From: Hyposmocoma kahamanoa
Taxonomy: Eukaryota; Arthropoda; Insecta; Lepidoptera; Cosmopterigidae
Length of the DNA stretch: 64,000 nucleotides
Reading direction: 5' to 3'
Assembly (NCBI RefSeq): GCF_003589595.1
Contig: NW_020653718.1
Location: 1,028,822 to 1,092,821, forward strand
Positions 53,555 to 64,000 of this stretch are shown here, one piece after another. The notes below the pieces were generated by a model that saw only the letters and a program-made list of their open reading frames with translations, searched no databases and was not told the origin of the DNA. The translations under genes and the position numbers were made by a program. Each line of letters starts with the position of its first letter. Position 1 is the stretch's first letter.

Positions 53555-56500
53555 ACACAGGAGACACAGCAAGAATTCTGTGATAGAGGCGCTGCCGAGG
53601 AGCGTTATTTGTCAATGTGTAGCTATGACAGCTCTCGTTTTGGTAGTTTGTGTCAACCGCATATGAATAAATCTGTGAAACCATTGGACATTGGCGGTGT
53701 CAAAGTGGACGGTTTAATAGATTCTGGCAGTGATGTTAATTTAATTTCTATGGAGCTATTTTTCTCATTAAATATCATATCATATGTGTCAGAAAAAATC
53801 GAATTTACAGGGCTTGGTGCGGCAAAAGTTTGCTCAATTGGCAAAGTTGTGTGTAACATAAACATTGATGGACACTGCTTTAGTTTGGAGTGTTACATTG
53901 TACCAAAAGATGTATTGCCTTATAAAATAATATTAGGTCAGCCATTCATTCAGAGCACGACATTGGTATTTACCAAGGGTTTAGTAAGTGTAGAGCGACA
54001 GGTCGAAAACGAGTTTTTACACTGTTTGTTCACAGAAAAATTAGAAGATCCCATAGGTTACTTGCCAGATGAACGGCTGAGAGAAGAAGTGCAACAATTG
54101 GTGGACAACTACAACCCAACGCAGTCTAAGGAAGCACCCATCGAAATGCACATTGTTTTGAAAGATGACATCCCAGTTGCCCAGAGACCCAGGCGTTTAG
54201 CAATTAAGGAGCAAGAAGAAGTTAACAGACAAATTGGTGAGTGGTTGAATAAAGGTATTATTAAACCTAGCTTTTCAGAATATGCCTGCCCACTGGTATT
54301 AGTCAAAAAGAAGGATGGAACAAGCAGAGTGTGTGTTGATTATAGACAAATTAATGCTAAAATGGTGAAAGATGAGTTCCCTATGCCAATAATAGAGGAT
54401 CATATTGACAAGTTACGTGGTGCTAAAGTTTTCAGTAAATTAGACCTTAAAGATGCTTACTTTCACCTCAAAATTAAAGAACAGTGTATGAAATTCACTT
54501 CATTTGTAACTCAAGATGGACAATATGAATTCACTAGGGCTCCGTTTGGATTGTCCATTTGTCCTAACTATTTTACTCGCTTTATATCCATAATTTTCAG
54601 AGACCTCATGGCCAAAGATGGTGTGATGGTATTCATTGATGATGTAATAATACCATCGATGAACTATGAAGAAGGAGTAATGAAGCTCAAAAAAGTTTTA
54701 ATGACAGCTGCTGAGTATGGTTTACAGATAAACTGGAAGAAGTGCGAATTACTGACCACTAGAGTTGAGTATTTGGGGCACATAATAGAACACAACACTA
54801 TTAAACCATCACCAGAAAAGACAGATGCTGTTATGACATTTCCCCAACCACGTAACCAGAAAGAGTTGCAAAGTTTTATTGGACTGTCTTCCTATTTCAG
54901 GAAATTTATACAGAATTTTTCTATGATGGCTAGACCTCTTACGGATCTGTTGAAAAAAAAATAAAGATTTTCATTTTGGAGAAGAAGAAACAATTGCTTT
55001 TCAGACATTAAAGCAGAAGTTATCGGAACACCCTGTATTGAGAATTTTTGATCCGGCCTTAGAAACACAATTGCACACAGATGCTTGTCAAGTTGCCATA
55101 TCAGCCATTTTACTGCAGAGAGATCCAAATGACAATTGTTTACACCCAGTATATTACATGAGCAAAAAAACATCTGATGCCGAGAAGAAGTACACAAGTT
55201 ATGAGTTGGAGGCTTTGGCCATAGTAGGTGTTAAAAAATTTAGAAAATGTTTAATTGGAATTCCATTCAGGATCGTAACCGATTGTTTAGCATTTGAAAT
55301 GACTATGAAAAAAAAAAGATTTGGTAACGAGAGTTGCAAGGTGGGTTCTACTACTCCAGGAGTATGATTACACGATAGAACATCGTGCTGGCACAAGCAT
55401 GCGGCATGTGGATGCACTAAGCAGAAATCCCTTTATTGGAGTAACGGTAAACAGCATTCATAACCAAATCCGAGAGGCACAGGATCAGGATGAAGGGCTA
55501 AAGGCTATAAAGGAAATTTTAAAAGGATGTGCTTACAAAGATTATTGGTTAGAAAACAACATTCTATACAAGGGAGAACAGAAATTACTAGTTATACCAA
55601 GAAGTATGGAGAAGGAGATTATAAGGAGAACACATAGTAATGGCCATTTTTCTAGCAAAAAAATGAAAGAACTTATTGCAAAAGAGTATTTTATAACAGA
55701 TGCAGATAAGAAGATAAATGATTATTTGTTGACATGTATACCTTGCATTCTAGCATCTCGGAAATGTGGAAAGCAGGAAGGATTTCTAAACCCCATACAG
55801 AAGGAAACCATGCCATTACATACTTTACATTTGGACCACATTGGACCGTTTACTTTAACCAAGAAGCAGTACAATCATATTCTGACCATTGTTGATGCTT
55901 TCACAAAATTTGTCTGGCTATTTCCAACAAAATCAACCACTACTAAGGAGACATTATCAAAACTCTATATCCATCAACAAGTGTTTGGTAATCCTAATAG
56001 AGTAATAACGGATAAAGGTACAGCTTTCACAAGCAATGAGTTCAAGAAATATTGTGAAGATGAGGAAATAGAACACGTTGAAATAACCACTGGTGTACCT
56101 CGTGGTAATGGCCAGGTGGAACGAATCCACCGGATTCTTTTACCAGTCTTAACAAAGTTATGTTTACAGGAACCAGGTTTATGGTATAGACATGTAAGTA
56201 AAGTACAAAGAGCGCTTAATAGTACTTACCAGAGAAGTATAAACACAAGTCCATTCAACCTGATGATTGGCAGGAAAATGAAGAACAAAGAAGATATGGA
56301 ACTCCAAAATTTGTTACAACAGGAAAGCTCAGAGATGTATCAAGAAGACAGAGATGAATTGAGATTGAAGGCAAGGGAACAAATTCAGAAAATCCAAGAA
56401 GAGAATAGACAGCAGTATGATAGGCTTAGAAAGGAGAGCAACAAATATGAAGAGGGAGACTTGGTGGCAATTAAAAGAACACAGTTTGGGCCAGATTTGA

Positions 56501-56658
56501 AACTGAAATCTAAATATCTGGGGCCTTACCGAGTAACTAAAGTAAAAAGGAAGGACAGATACAATGTAGAGAAAGCAGATAGCGGTGCAGAGGGTCCGAT
56601 TATAACTTCAACCTGTGCAGAATATATGAAAAGGTGGCCTACATTTACAGATACTTAA
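53555..56658 (+). pseudogene. pol of the gypsy element: protease, RT, RNase H, integrase
   Basis: Same frame as gag at first, so a Gag-Pol protein would need read-through of the TAG at 53552 or the TAG is a mutation. The protease has the active-site LIDSGSDVNLIS (near 53710). Reverse transcriptase has LDLKDAYFHLKI and the catalytic FIDDVI box (near 54635). After an A run at 54953-54961 the frame shifts; RNase H follows with HTDACQVAISAIL and YELEALAIV. A second A run (55308-55317) shifts it again. Integrase (55321-56658) has an HHCC-like finger (HSNGHF ... CIPC), the catalytic triad in LDHIGP, ITDKGTAF and GNGQVERIHR, and a GPY/F-type LGPYRV module near the end. Each shift equals one extra base. 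Confidence 0.93.
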
Positions 56659-57097
56659 AATAATATTTTTTATTTTTATTTCATTCTTTACAGGTTTCTC
56701 TCTTAATTTACTAATTAATCTTATGGTACTTACTATGTGGTGACTTTGAGTGTTTGGCACTTATTTTGTTTTATGTTGACTTGAAAGGCAATATCTTAGA
56801 ATTGGTTATATATAGAATAAAGTTATTTTCATTGTAATTAAGATTTAGAAAGGGATTGTTTTAGTACTTTTGCATAGTGTAATAAGAAATACTTAATTCT
56901 GTTTTAGTTGTTTGTTATAATTAGTAAAACTTCTATTTGCTGTTAGTAACATAATACTTAAAGTAGCGTAAACTTGCAACTGTTATGTGAACAAATGCTT
57001 TTTCTTGTATTGAAGTAGTAAAGTGGTATTGTAGTATTAAGTTAGTTTTGTGTAACTTCAGAAGTCTGAGGCCAGACTGACTCCAGGATGGCCGAAC

Positions 57098-57292
57098 TGT
57101 AGGATTGTGAACGGAGTGAAAGATTTGTTTCTGAACGATGAAGTGTGAGAGGGAAGGATGCAGGTGACGGATGACAGATGACTTCTCTTTGGCTATGGCT
57201 CTCGATACTGGTGGTTGCGTACGAGTTGTTTTTTCCAAATTTTTAAAATAAAAGTGATCAAATTAATTTATACGTTTTATTTCCATCCCACA
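57098..57292 (+). repeat. 3' LTR
   Basis: Same 195 bp as the 5' LTR. The stretch from 56659 to 57097 is a 3' untranslated region of the element without an open frame. Confidence 0.95.
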
Positions 57293-59404
57293 TAAATATA
57301 AATGACGATTATATTATAATTATAACTCTATACGTATATTCCATTTCAAAGCTTTGTCCAGAACTCTTACATGTCTGTTTGGCATCAACCCACTATTATT
57401 CTTACAATTTTAAATACAAAACCTAAGCTGCCTGTACTATATCCTTCTTCCTCACAACTGAAGGGGTGAACATATCTGGCTAGTGCCGTAACTATGATAG
57501 GCAACATATACATGTAATCAGCCTTTACGATAAGCTAGCCACACACTGCTCGGAAGCTATCACTTACTAGCAAACAAAACCACCGAGAAGGCTGTGGCTT
57601 TAATCTATCAAAAACCTATCTAAAAGGACAGACTATGACCACATCCAAATCAAACAATCTAAATATATCTATTAGCTATCCTAGCTAATTAGGTATCCTA
57701 GTTATAAAACCTTCATTCTTTATTCAAGCTTCCTACCTAACCTAAATCCTACCAGAATGTTTATATAATTCCAAACAAATAACAATCCTCATCGTGCACG
57801 CTGTTACGACGACATCACAGGCTTTAGCACCCATCGGCTGTCCACTGGGGAACATCAATATTGACTACCCAGCTGCTTTAGTCCTCGTCCAGCAGCTATC
57901 CACGTTCCATCAAACTTTCTTACTTTCTTTGGACAAATTAAAACAACACGAAAATATGATATGGCGATATAGCATATGCCTCCATATAATAATTCCTAAT
58001 AATAAAACAAATATATTTTCCCTTCAATACAGACAGTTCCTGTTCATCTGGACGAATTACCAACAACTATGCACATATACAGGGTAATATATCCATAAAA
58101 TGAAAAATAAAAATAAGTTATATTCATTAAAAGAAATCCTAATAACACCGTAGGCCATACTGTATTTCGAAAGAAAACCCATACGTATAGGTACCTCAAT
58201 GGTAATTCCCATCGTCATCCTAGCCTAGAGGTCGTGGGTTCGATTTTCAGTAGGAGAAAAAAAGTTGGAGAAAATAAAGAGATGAAGCGCTGGGAATAAA
58301 TAGAAAGTTGACGGTGGTATCCTGCGTTACCAGCAGGATAGATCAAGCTGATCAAACCTTTTGTATCGCACCTGATCAAACCTTTTCTAAATCTGGTGGT
58401 GTGTTTATTCCGCTACAAGCTGGACCTAGCAGTAGCTGATACACTGCGTTTACACCTCCCGGCCAATGACACGAAGCTAGATCAGCACAGTTTGACGGTT
58501 ACATCCCTCGTAATTATTTGAGACACAAACACTTAAAGTTTACATCCAGCAGCTTCTTTGGTGCTAAATCTACAGTACAATGGTGTTAGTCACTACGGTC
58601 AGAAGTTGGCTTAACACTTACGATGTGCAAATAGCTGTTAAACCATAAGTAAGCGCGTTGGCAATATAAAAAGTGCATCAAGTCGTTGTGCACCGACAAA
58701 ATGTTGGTACAAATTTTTTTACCCCATTGTTTCCATTGTCTCAATTTGAGAACGGCAATTTTTTTCATATAAAAGAAAATAAAATCCTTTTGTTTCTTTA
58801 TAATTTTCATTAAGTCGGCTATTTTCTAAAGGTTCGCAAATATTTTTTTGTATTTTTAACGCTAATTTGTATTTGGATGTTAAAGGGGTTAATTTCCATT
58901 GTAATTTGTTGCGCATGACATGGTACCTATTAAATGGTAACTACATTAATTGTATCTTAATGGAATAGACTGTTCATGTTTTGTGTTTAAATTAATATAA
59001 TTATGTGCTTGTGTCCAATCCAATGTCTTTAGTGTCGTCTACTATGTTCCGTTTCACTGTTGCCGGATCCGCTAAAAATCAGCGTTGTAGCACTTGATTG
59101 TGAGACGACAAGCTGAGTGGGTGACAGTTTCCTTGGCAGCACAGCACACACGCTTTGTGTTAAATCGTGGTACGTGGTAAATGAAAACGCAGGCTGTGGC
59201 TTGTTCCGTGTACTAACACGGAATTTCCTAGTTTGAGATCATAAAAAAGTGATTATCAGTTTCATAAATAGACACCATAATTACAATTTCGAGAATAAGA
59301 GCGCTTTGGCGGCCCGCTGACAAAATGAATCATTGTGCGCATCTGTCGTTGTCAGCGAATCACCAATCTATTCGGTTGTCAGCACTGACTTGCTGAGAAA
59401 CTTT
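57293..59404. other. No recognised feature
   Basis: Contains short open frames only. A tRNA-like fragment, ctagaggtcgtgggttcgat, near 58228 may be a decayed SINE head. A less AT-rich block lies at 59040-59220. Confidence 0.4.
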
Positions 59405-59840
59405 TATAATTTGTATATTTCCACAAGCCATGGAAGCAATTTCTTGAATAAAAATGTGAGACCATTACGTACCTTGGTATCGTGTAAGATGAAAATTCAT
59501 TAATAATTCTCAATGCTCTTTTTTGTTCAAGATTTTTGTATATATGTATGTAAAGATAATGTGTATGCTGAATCCACGTTTATGGTTTTGTTATAGAATT
59601 AAAAAGGCAAAAAAAAATTCATTTTAATAAGAATTAATGGGTTTGAGAAGAAGTGTTAGAAAATCGTCATTGATACGGAGCAAAGGAGGATTTTGGGGGA
59701 GATTTTTGCCCAGCAGTGAGACACAGTAGGTTAATAAAAAATTTTAATTTCAGAAAGCTTTTGTGATATGTGTAAATAAAAACATCTGTTACAACTTTAT
59801 AAATAACTTGCTTTTTGAGAACATGATAGATAAACTATGA
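59405..59840 (+). repeat. Family H repeat, copy 2, with an inserted SINE B end
   Basis: Aligns with 26020-26360. The extra 110 bp near 59640-59745 include tttttgcccagcagtgagac, the 3' end of SINE family B. Confidence 0.5.
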
Positions 59841-60279
59841 GTAATATTTATTCTACAATAATTAAACACTAGTTTAAAATATAATTGTATTACAATTAAT
59901 TAAATTATATTCGTTTGACCTCAATGGACTTTACAATGTACTAATATAATTACAATGAGAAGGGGCGCTATTGTGCGTTTATTTATATCGCTCCGCAACA
60001 ATTGTGCTTAAAAAAATACTGTGATTAATCTAAAGACTAAATACGTTATGTTCTTGTACACCAAAAACAAACTTACTTGTGCAATTGAAGCCAAGAAGAA
60101 AAATCAAATAGAAGTGAAAAAAAATGAAATAGAAGTGACATTCTCAAAAATAACATCGCGCAGAAATACTGCAGATTATAAAAATTAAGGAATACGAAAG
60201 AAAATCGGAATTTCTTTTAAAAAACATAAGTTTTTTAAAAGCTATAAAGCTGCGCAACCTACTGTGAAGATAAAACTAT

Positions 60280-60681
60280 ATGTACTTACGCGCTAAAATT
60301 ATATTTGATAATAACATAACCAATAAATTGATTAATCACCTTCAAGACATAGGCATCAATCATCATACGAATACCGAGAATAGCGACATCACATACGATC
60401 GACATACGATCTGCCAAACAATATCCTCTAAAACAGAACCGCAAACAGAACCTACACTCCAAACCCTAAATCATCTGAATACTGAGAAACTGAAAGAAAA
60501 TAACATATCAGTGATAACCCAACTACAGAGTGCCATCCAAACTGAAATTAATAGAGCTATTACACAATTTAAGCAACATTGGAAACAAGAAACTGATAAT
60601 TTAAAACAGCTAAATATCGAGCTAAATATCGAAATAATAAAACAGAAATACAGAAGCCTAAAGAAGAAATTGAGAATATAA
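60280..60681 (+). pseudogene. LINE ORF1, N-terminal part (coiled coil)
   Basis: A 133-codon frame rich in K, E, Q and N; the part from about residue 65 (EKLKENNISVITQLQSAIQT through QHWKQETDNLKQLNIELNIE) shows heptad-like leucines and isoleucines expected of an ORF1 coiled coil. ORF1 proteins bind element RNA. The true start may lie further upstream. A frame change separates it from the next part. Confidence 0.55.
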
Positions 60682-60756
60682 AAAAAGAAAATAAATTGCA
60701 GAGCTGGGACATAAACAAACACCTTCTGAAACTATTATAAGTAATAAGGAAATACA

Positions 60757-61135
60757 ATGAAAATAGTGATATATGGAATGGAAGAATTCTATAAAGAACC
60801 AGGTACAGAATACGCTCTACATATGAGAATCGTTGATATATTTCGAAGTACCTTAAATTGAAATCTAATGGGATATATAGAAGAAACTCGTAGGATAGGA
60901 AAATATCAGAATAAAATTAGGCCGCTAATTGTAGAGCTCATAAGCAAGAGAATGGTAAAATACCTATTACATAACAGCCACCACATTTTAGATGAAAAGA
61001 AGCCAAATGAAAGAAGATAATTAAGAGAAGAAATGACAAAAGCTCGAAAAACCGGCCTCCACGCAACGATACGATATAATCAACTATACATACAAGGGAA
61101 ACGAATACAATTGAACAACAATAATACGGATATAT
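60757..61135 (+). pseudogene. LINE ORF1, RNA-binding C-terminal part
   Basis: The frame reads MKIVIYGMEEFYKEPGTEYA, then DIFRSTLN and a stop, then GYIEETRRIGKYQNKIRPLI, then VELISKRMVKYLLHNSHHIL, a TAA, then LREEMTKARKTGLHATIRYN and QLYIQGKRI. I-V-I-Y-G, G-Y-I-E-x-x-x-R-I-G, R-P-L-x-[VI]-E-L-[IL]-S-K-R-M and R-x-G-x-H-A-x-I-R-x-N-x-L-Y-I in this order are typical of LINE ORF1 RNA-binding domains. Two stops break it. Confidence 0.75.
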
Positions 61136-61279
61136 AATAGACGGAAAAATATAATTTACACAAACTCCAAGCCTAAAAATAGAGCATATAACAAAGATAA
61201 ATACGACGACCATAAAAATAAAAATGAAATAAATAATATAACAGGAAGTTCCTTTCGCTACTATAGGCAACAAACAATG

Positions 61280-61930
61280 CTTTAAGATAGTTCATCAGAA
61301 CTTCCAAAGTCTGTACAACAAACAACATCTATTGGAAGCTTTTTTAGAACAAAATCAGCAGGTCAGAACAGTATGCTGTGTTAGCCATGACTCGGAAATC
61401 CGAGGAGAAATTAGATTTAATAAAACGTTGTGCTTTTAATGTAGCGGCATTATTCTGTAGAAAACATAGAGGGGGTTTGCATACTCCTACACGAAGAAAT
61501 AGAAAGTAAAGAGTTGAAAGAGATAGAGAAAATATCGGTGGAGTATGTTTTGGAAGCCTGTGCGACCGAATTGAGGAAACATAAAATTTTGCTTATTAAT
61601 ATGTATTGGAACAGAAGAGACGAAAAACTATTTTTCAAACAATTAGAGGATATGTTACTTTATATAACAAAAAATATTCCAAAACTAATATAATTATAGG
61701 AGGCGATTTCAATATTGATTTGTTAACAAATAGTCCAAATAGAAATTACCTATTACGCCTTACGTCCGAGAGAGGTTTTACTGGGTAACGTAAAAAAAAC
61801 CCAACGCGTATTACTAAATTAACATCAACTTGCATAGATTCGATTTTCACTAACTTTATTGAAGAATTAGGATTCTCTGATAATTCTGGTACGGTAGCGC
61901 ATCTGCAATTAAAACAATGTATAATGACGC
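61280..61930 (+). pseudogene. LINE ORF2 endonuclease domain, broken
   Basis: IVHQNFQSLYNKQHLLEAFL opens the apurinic-like endonuclease. After several stops and frame changes the catalytic IIIGGDFNIDLLTNS (about 61695) appears, then NPTRITKLTSTCIDSIFTNF. G-D-F-N and C-I-D-x-I-F-T-N are standard for the domain that nicks target DNA. Confidence 0.75.
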
Positions 61931-61935
61931 CTGTG

Positions 61936-61937
<2 letters not shown>

Positions 61938-61982
<45 letters not shown>
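61938..61982. repeat. (TA)n microsatellite
   Basis: About 20 tandem ta units inside the LINE, between the endonuclease and reverse transcriptase parts. Confidence 0.9.
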
Positions 61983-61983
<1 letters not shown>

Positions 61984-62454
61984 TTTAATGTATAAACGAT
62001 TGTATAATCATAGAAATACTGATTCCTTTAAATCAAGTCTTTCCAAAATAGATTGTAGCAAAATGTTGTCCCACACTAAAAATGTAAATGAAAATTACCA
62101 CGTTTTTCAGTGAATATTAATAAATACACTTAGTGTAAATGTGCCCAAACTTAAACTAAAACTACAAACAAAGATAAAAACAAATGGTTAACGGTAGGTA
62201 TTAAGACATGTTGCCGTAATATGCGATGAGGTGCCCAAAATCGCTTACAAAACTTTAAAAGTACTGTGCTTTCGGCTTACTATAAAAAGAATAAAAATTA
62301 AAAAAAATAATTGTGCTATTTGCAAAGAAATTAAATACCAAAAAAGATTAAAAACTCAAGAAACAATGCGGAAAATTATTAATGAAAATATAAAATAAAA
62401 AGAAAACCATTGAAAATTTTACCATAAAATTAAATATAAACATTACAGAAATTT

Positions 62455-62980
62455 CAGACTCAAAACAAGTATCTAACGCGTTTTATAATTTTTTTGCCTC
62501 AATTGGTGAGGAGCGCAATCCTCAGTGTATTAGAAGCGCGCCTGTGTTGCCCTCATGTGTGAATTCGATGTTTCTTTACCCTGTTGATCAAAGCGAAGTT
62601 CACAAAAACATAATAATGCTGAAAAACAAAAGTAGTTACGGTATAGATGAGCTTCCACCATCACTAATAAAAGCGCGGATGAGTTAACTCTACCGTACAC
62701 GCTACTCATAAACCAATCTTTTGATGAAGGTGTTTTTCCGGATCTATTAAAAAGGACTAAAATAAAGCCGATTCACAAAAAGGAAGATAATAGAAACCCA
62801 AATAATTACCGTCCAATAGCGCTTTTACCAACATCGTCAATAAAAATATTTAATAAACTACCAAATCCCTTCAAGGAAGAAACCAATGAAAAATGCTTTA
62901 TTAAAAAACTAAAAGACCTGTTATTTGTAAAAGCTTATTACTCCTCGCAAGAATATATCAGCGACACATTTCCGACCTAA
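62455..62980 (+). pseudogene. LINE ORF2 with the reverse transcriptase core deleted
   Basis: SNAFYNFFASIGEERNPQ and KNKSSYGIDELPPSLIK precede the reverse transcriptase, then KPIHKKEDNRNPNNYRPIAL and LPTSSIK mark its first motif. The frame then passes at once to FNKLPNPFKEETNEK and LLFVKAYYSSQEYISDTF, the C-terminal tail found elsewhere after the whole enzyme. The roughly 400 residues expected between, including the Y-x-D-D box, are missing. Confidence 0.75.
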
Positions 62981-63462
62981 AACTACTAAAAGTACAGATA
63001 ACACAAATAAGTAAATTAAATTAAATGATCTTGATATAAATTATAAATAAATAGAAACAAAATAAATACTACTCAATTGATAATAAAAACCACTCAAATA
63101 CAATATTGGAAATGTATAATATTGAATAAATAAATAATACAATATTATATTTTCCCATTTCATCATTCTTAATGCTTTTTTGTTTGAACATTATGTAAAC
63201 ATAAGACAAAACATAATTCTATTGCAATAAAGACTACCGTAAAAAGTAAAACCTCCTCTCTCCCTCTCTCATTAATTAAAATTTATAATTTGCAGTGCCC
63301 TACACAGGGTCCATAATGCGATGTTAATTTAGCTATAAGCCTTTTACTATCCCATCTATGTAACGTTATGGTAAACGCAATAAAGAATTATATAATTCAT
63401 TCTTATAGACAGCTCATGCTTCACCAAAAAATTGACTGCGCCAGTATTCACAGTTAGCAGTG

Positions 63463-63902
63463 ACCTGTAAAGGGTCCAAAACGTTTGTTTGTTGATAAAA
63501 CAAATATACGCGATTTATCATCAATCTGTTTATAACCCATTTATATATCCCACTGCTGGACACGGCTTTCATCTCAGGCGAAGGTTAAAGGCCATAGTCC
63601 GCCATACTGATGCGAGTTGGGCACTTCATTCGTTTTCCGAGGGTCGTGAACTTTCTTCGACGTTCAGGGGTTTTCTTCACCGAAAAACGCATGGTAAATT
63701 TCGAATTAAATTTTGCACATAAGTTCCGAAAAAGTCAGAGGTACTAGCCAGGATTTGAACCTACGGCCTCTGCTTGAGTAGCGGTAGATTAAACCGTTAG
63801 GCTATCACGACGTTAAGGCCTGTTTAAGGCGTTAGGCTATTACGCGACTTACACGCGGAAAAGTAGTTCAATTCCGTATGAGTAACAATTGCGAAATCCT
63901 TC
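63463..63902 (+). mobile_element. Penelope-like terminal repeat split by a SINE
   Basis: The first part (63463-63517) reads gacctgtaaagggtccaaaa, cgtttgtttgttgataaaac, then caaatatacgcgattta. The second (63841-63902) resumes with acacgcggaaaagtagttca and gtaacaattgcgaaatcctt. Confidence 0.55.
63518..63840 (-). mobile_element. SINE family B with target duplication
   Basis: Reverse-complement copy from cccactgctggacacggctt to ccgttaggctatcacgacgt; the B-box region is ccaggatttgaacctacggc. It is flanked by tacgcgattta (63507-63517) and tacgcgactta (63841-63851), an 11-bp target duplication with one difference. Confidence 0.75.
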
Positions 63903-64000
63903 GACCGGTATGAGTAACGTGACCATAGGTCTTGTTTTGAGCGGTACAGTCCCGCTTTAAAACTTCTTGTCCCGATGTCCCCAAAATACTTAAAAATATC

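Larger units (their letters stand above)
52302..57292 (+). mobile_element. Ty3/gypsy LTR retrotransposon, complete in structure, broken in coding
   Basis: The 4991-bp element has 195-bp LTRs that appear identical by eye, tgt...aca ends and a 4-bp target duplication (taaa at 52298-52301 and 57293-57296), as expected of Ty3/gypsy integrases. A tRNA-Pro-type primer site follows the 5' LTR. Gene order is gag, protease, reverse transcriptase, RNase H, integrase; there is no env, so it is a retrotransposon and not a retrovirus. Four disruptions are visible: TAA in gag (53156), TAG at the gag/pol border (53552), and one-base shifts in two A runs (54953-54961 and 55308-55317). No clear purine-rich second-strand primer precedes the 3' LTR. 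Confidence 0.95.
59930..63135 (+). mobile_element. LINE with ORF1 and ORF2, decayed and internally deleted
   Basis: A 5' region is followed by ORF1 (60280-61135), then ORF2 with endonuclease (61280-61930), the start of the reverse transcriptase (62470-62830), and a jump straight to the C-terminal tail (62845-62980). A TA microsatellite lies inside. It ends in an A/T-rich 3' UTR near 63130. The catalytic part of the reverse transcriptase is absent. Confidence 0.75.

Noticed and set aside
56659..57097. Possible env gene in the gypsy element
   Set aside because: The 440 bp before the 3' LTR hold no open frame long enough and no signal or membrane segment.
1..64000. CRISPR arrays, operons, prokaryotic promoters or phage features
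   Set aside because: No direct-repeat/spacer arrays or closely packed genes; spliced gene structure, SINEs and LINEs show animal nuclear DNA.

Overview
This window is AT-rich, intron-bearing animal DNA that looks lepidopteran (butterfly or moth). The evidence is a phase-consistent set of insect odorant-receptor (7tm_6) exons, remnants of LINE C-termini of kinds familiar from Lepidoptera, tRNA-derived SINEs with clear A and B boxes, and dense short-repeat families with poly(A) or simple-repeat tails. There are no bacterial-type operons, no CRISPR array and no rRNA genes. I cannot name the species.

Layout. 1-29 kb: mostly intergenic repeats with one plausible plus-strand terminal coding exon (3713-3882) and a weaker minus-strand one (1997-2095). 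The repeats include LINE 3' ends, SINEs, Penelope-like terminal repeats and two copies of a short inverted-repeat transposon with perfect 8-bp target duplications (24464-24691 and 27122-27408). 29-48.5 kb: an odorant receptor gene on the minus strand. Seven exons (48471 down to 29289) join in frame to about 378 codons. The first short exon and the last exon (roughly 15 residues) were not found. Its introns hold most of the repeats, and the intron between 46349 and 43476 also holds a broken multi-membrane-span sequence that resembles a gustatory receptor. 52.3-57.3 kb: a Ty3/gypsy LTR retrotransposon with 195-bp LTRs identical by eye, a 4-bp target duplication and a tRNA-Pro-type primer binding site; gag and pol carry two in-frame stops and two homopolymer frameshifts. 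57.3-64 kb: a decayed, internally deleted LINE (about 59.9-63.1 kb) and a Penelope-like terminal repeat split by a SINE.

The only gene supported over most of its length is the odorant receptor, a membrane subunit expected in the dendrites of olfactory neurons together with the co-receptor Orco. Everything else is mobile-element material, short foldbacks or unassigned non-coding DNA. The most abundant repeat, called family R here, occurs about twenty times in both orientations and always carries a short internal palindrome. I did not find a convincing new multi-gene system. The points most worth following up are the receptor gene and its neighbour pseudogene, the foldback at 967-1056, the inverted-repeat element pair, the Penelope-like repeats with a ribozyme-like box, and the odd combination of identical LTRs with broken reading frames.
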